From contig JAYSYX010000383.1 in NCBI GenBank assembly GCA_043727235.1, positions 1 to 7,165 on the forward strand: a stretch of 7,165 nucleotides of DNA, in the 5' to 3' direction. This DNA comes from UBA7236 sp043727235. GTDB lineage: Bacteria > Bacteroidota > Bacteroidia > Chitinophagales > BACL12. Below, piece by piece: positions 4,890 through 7,165 of this stretch; the stretch's first letter is position 1, and each line of letters begins with the position of its first letter. The position numbers and the translations under genes were made by a program. The notes below the pieces were generated by a model. It did not search any database. It saw only the letters and a program-made list of their open reading frames with translations, and was not told where the DNA came from.

Positions 4890-7118
4890 ATGTCGGAACA
4901 ACTCGCAACATTAGAACAGGCCAAACAACTAGGCATTTTACCGGAAGAATTTGAAAAAATAAAGGAAATACTTGGACGCACTCCAAATTTCACTGAACTC
5001 AGCATTTACAGTGTAATGTGGAGTGAACACTGCAGTTATAAAAACTCCATTACGCTACTTAAAACTTTGCCGCGAAGCGGGAAAAAAATGTTGGTGGAAG
5101 CCGGAGAAGAGAATGCGGGACTTATTGATATAGGTGATGGACTGGCATGTGCATTTAAAATTGAAAGTCATAACCATCCTTCTGCAATCGAGCCATATCA
5201 AGGCGCTGCAACGGGTGTAGGCGGAATTCACCGCGATATTTTCACAATGGGTGCACGACCTATTTGTTCATTAAACTCATTGCGTTTCGGAAATATTAAA
5301 AATAAAAAAACTCAACATCTGTTAAAAGGGGTAGTGAAGGGAATTGGCGATTACGGAAATTGTTTTGGAGTTCCAACTGTTGGTGGTGAGGTGTATTTTG
5401 AAGATTGTTACAATACCAATATCCTGGTAAATGCCATGAGTGTGGGAATTGTTAAGGTAGGAGAAACAGTTTCGGCAATTTCAGAAGGCGCAGGTAATCC
5501 CGTTTATATAGTTGGTAGTGCAACCGGAAAGGATGGAATTCATGGTGCCAGTTTCGCAAGTGGTGATCTGCACGATGAAAGTCATGAAGACCTGCCTTCT
5601 GTGCAGGTTGGCGATCCTTTTCAGGAAAAATTATTGCTTGAAGCAACCTTGGAAGCAATAAAAACCGGTGCAATTGTCGGAATGCAGGACATGGGTGCTG
5701 CCGGAATTACCTGCTCGACATCCGAAATGAGTGCCAAAGGAAAACATGGAATGAAGATCAACCTCGATAAAGTTCCTACCCGTCAGAAAAATATGAAGGG
5801 TTGGGAAATTTTGTTGAGTGAAAGTCAGGAGCGTATGTTGGTTGTTGTTCACAAAGGCAGAGAAAATGAAGTGGAAGCTGTTTTTGATAAATGGGATCTG
5901 CACTGTGAAATAATAGGGGAAGTGATTGAGGGTGAAATGTTGCAATTTTATATGCATAATGAATTGATCGCTGAAGTGCCTGCGGAAAGTTTGGTTTTAG
6001 GCGGAGGTGCTCCAATTTATAAAAGAGAAACAAAAGAACCGGAATATTTAAAGGAGATCAAAAAATTTGATGCATCTGAAATTAATATACCAAAGGATTT
6101 AATTTCCGTTGCAAAAAAATTAACATCCAATCCGAATATTGCAAATAAAAGATGGATTACTGTTCAGTACGATTCCATGGTAGGACTAAAGAATACCTCT
6201 ACTAATTTAAAAAGTGATGCAACCTTGGTTCGTATCATAGGAAAAAATAAAGGTCTTGCTGTTACCACCGATTGTAATGCCAGATATGTTTATGCGGATC
6301 CATACATCGGAACCATGATAGCCGTGAGTGAGGCAGCAAGGAATATAGTAGTGAGCGGAGCAGAACCGGCTGCAATTACCAATTGTCTCAATTTCGGAAA
6401 TCCCTATAACCCTGAAGTGTATTGGCAGTTTGCAAATGCGATAAAAGGAATGGGTGAAGCTTGTCGCAAATTTGATACTCCTGTTACAGGGGGAAATGTT
6501 TCCTTTTATAATCAAAGTGAGGAAGGTCCGGTTTATCCAACGCCAACAATTGGTATGGTTGGCGTGATTGAAGATTTTAAAAATCAAATGACCCTTGATT
6601 TTATTAATATGGGTAATGTTATATTAGTAATTGGAAAAACTACTGATGACATAGCTTGCAGTGAATATCTAAAAGAGGAACACAATATTAAATTTTCTCC
6701 CGCTCCTTATTTTAATTTGAATGAGGAATACAATTTACAACAATCTATAAAAGAACTTATTCGCAATCAGCTGATCTATTCTGCACATGATGTAAGTGAA
6801 GGCGGATTATTTATTACTTTATTGGAAAGTGCTATTGTAAATCTGCTGGGATTTGAAGTAGAAACTGATCATTCGATAAGAAAAGATGCATACCTGTTTG
6901 GCGAAGGTCAAAGCAGAGTAGTAGTTTCAACCTCAAGTGAAAAAGTTTTTGTAATAGAAAATATTTGTAAAGAATTTGGAGTTCCAGTAAATGTTTTAGG
7001 CCGGGTAACCGACGGAAAAATTTCTGTGGACGGCGAAAATTATGGGAGTATAAATACTTTCAAAGAATTATACGATAATGCAATTGGGAAGTATATGAAT
7101 GATGAAGTGTTGGTGTAG
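4890..7118 (+). CDS. purL: Phosphoribosylformylglycinamidine synthase subunit PurL (small type)
   Basis: PurL makes FGAM from FGAR, ATP and ammonia in the fourth step of purine synthesis, in the cytoplasm. At 742 residues this is the small form, which needs PurQ to release ammonia from glutamine and PurS to bridge the two; neither gene is in the window. The chain has the expected doubled AIRS-like fold. The first half has WSEHCSYKNS (44-53, with the conserved His47), ESHNHPSAIEPYQGAATG (92-109), GGIHRD (111-116), QDMGAAGITCSTSEMSAKG (266-284) and ESQERM (311-316). The second half has CNARYVYADPYIG (462-474), NCLNFGNP (498-505), PVTGGNVSFYNQ (531-542), SAHDVSEGGL (631-640) and FGEGQSRVVVS (670-680). 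All family motifs I know appear intact, and length is normal. Shortly after the stop lies a perfect palindrome. It stands alone on its strand here, so it is probably not in a compact pur operon at its 5' side. Confidence 0.97.
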   Translation: MSEQLATLEQAKQLGILPEEFEKIKEILGRTPNFTELSIYSVMWSEHCSYKNSITLLKTLPRSGKKMLVEAGEENAGLIDIGDGLACAFKIESHNHPSAIEPYQGAATGVGGIHRDIFTMGARPICSLNSLRFGNIKNKKTQHLLKGVVKGIGDYGNCFGVPTVGGEVYFEDCYNTNILVNAMSVGIVKVGETVSAISEGAGNPVYIVGSATGKDGIHGASFASGDLHDESHEDLPSVQVGDPFQEKLLLEATLEAIKTGAIVGMQDMGAAGITCSTSEMSAKGKHGMKINLDKVPTRQKNMKGWEILLSESQERMLVVVHKGRENEVEAVFDKWDLHCEIIGEVIEGEMLQFYMHNELIAEVPAESLVLGGGAPIYKRETKEPEYLKEIKKFDASEINIPKDLISVAKKLTSNPNIANKRWITVQYDSMVGLKNTSTNLKSDATLVRIIGKNKGLAVTTDCNARYVYADPYIGTMIAVSEAARNIVVSGAEPAAITNCLNFGNPYNPEVYWQFANAIKGMGEACRKFDTPVTGGNVSFYNQSEEGPVYPTPTIGMVGVIEDFKNQMTLDFINMGNVILVIGKTTDDIACSEYLKEEHNIKFSPAPYFNLNEEYNLQQSIKELIRNQLIYSAHDVSEGGLFITLLESAIVNLLGFEVETDHSIRKDAYLFGEGQSRVVVSTSSEKVFVIENICKEFGVPVNVLGRVTDGKISVDGENYGSINTFKELYDNAIGKYMNDEVLV

Positions 7119-7133
7119 CTGTAAATTTATTAT

Positions 7134-7165
7134 TAGTAGAGACGCAATGCATTGCGTCTCTACTA
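7134..7165. repeat. Perfect 32-bp palindrome after purL, reaching the window edge
   Basis: The arm TAGTAGAGACGCAATG is followed directly by its exact reverse complement CATTGCGTCTCTACTA, with no spacer; the centre lies between 7149 and 7150. It starts 15 bp after the purL stop. The window ends exactly at the last paired base, so the symmetry may continue: the preceding bases are ATTAT, which would require ATAAT next. I recall near-identical GAGACGCAATGCATTGCGTCTC elements scattered between genes in Bacteroidota and cyanobacteria, which suggests a dispersed REP- or MITE-like repeat. As RNA it would form a long stem and could end or protect the purL transcript. Confidence 0.8.

Noticed and set aside
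5452..6587. Several minus-strand open frames of 73-126 codons inside purL
   Set aside because: They lie opposite a fully conserved purL and have His/Phe-rich composition typical of antisense reading; no domain is visible.
1..7165. CRISPR array, phage, toxin-antitoxin, defence or biosynthetic cluster
   Set aside because: No regularly spaced repeats, transposase, integrase, nuclease or paired small genes were seen; the four genes are a porin, a membrane protein, a surface protein and a housekeeping enzyme.

Overview
The window looks like AT-rich chromosomal DNA from a member of the Bacteroidota. Three things point there: a type IX secretion (T9SS) C-terminal sorting domain on one protein, signal peptides of the Bacteroidota style (one ends in Ser before Gln), and exact TAnnTTTG boxes (the Bacteroidota -7 promoter element) just upstream of all four gene starts. 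The short, single-chain form of PurL suggests a lineage that makes PurS and PurQ separately, not Bacteroides-type bacteria with the long fused enzyme. I cannot name a genus.

Layout: three genes read leftward and one reads rightward. From the left edge: (1) an outer-membrane beta-barrel porin-like protein, on the minus strand, cut off by the window edge so that only its first 368 codons are seen; (2) a 420-residue multi-pass membrane protein resembling GT-C-fold glycosyltransferases, with a GTG start; (3) a secreted surface protein of about 651 residues with a signal peptide, an N-terminal beta-rich module, three diverged tandem repeats and a T9SS sorting domain; (4) on the plus strand, purL, the complete small-type phosphoribosylformylglycinamidine synthase of purine synthesis. 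Genes 3 and 4 diverge from a shared intergenic region of about 185 bp carrying facing promoter boxes and three short AT-rich dyads. Immediately after purL a perfect 32-bp palindrome runs into the right edge.

How they work together: genes 1-3 all concern the cell envelope or surface, but the gaps (106 and 275 bp) and the promoter box before each start argue for separate transcription, not a tight operon. purL is housekeeping and unrelated to its neighbours. I see no phage, CRISPR, toxin-antitoxin, transposase or RNA gene. The window is mostly ordinary. The points most worth a second look are the palindromic repeat, the alternating-Glu strands of the porin, the triplicated module in the surface protein, and the near-leaderless GTG gene.
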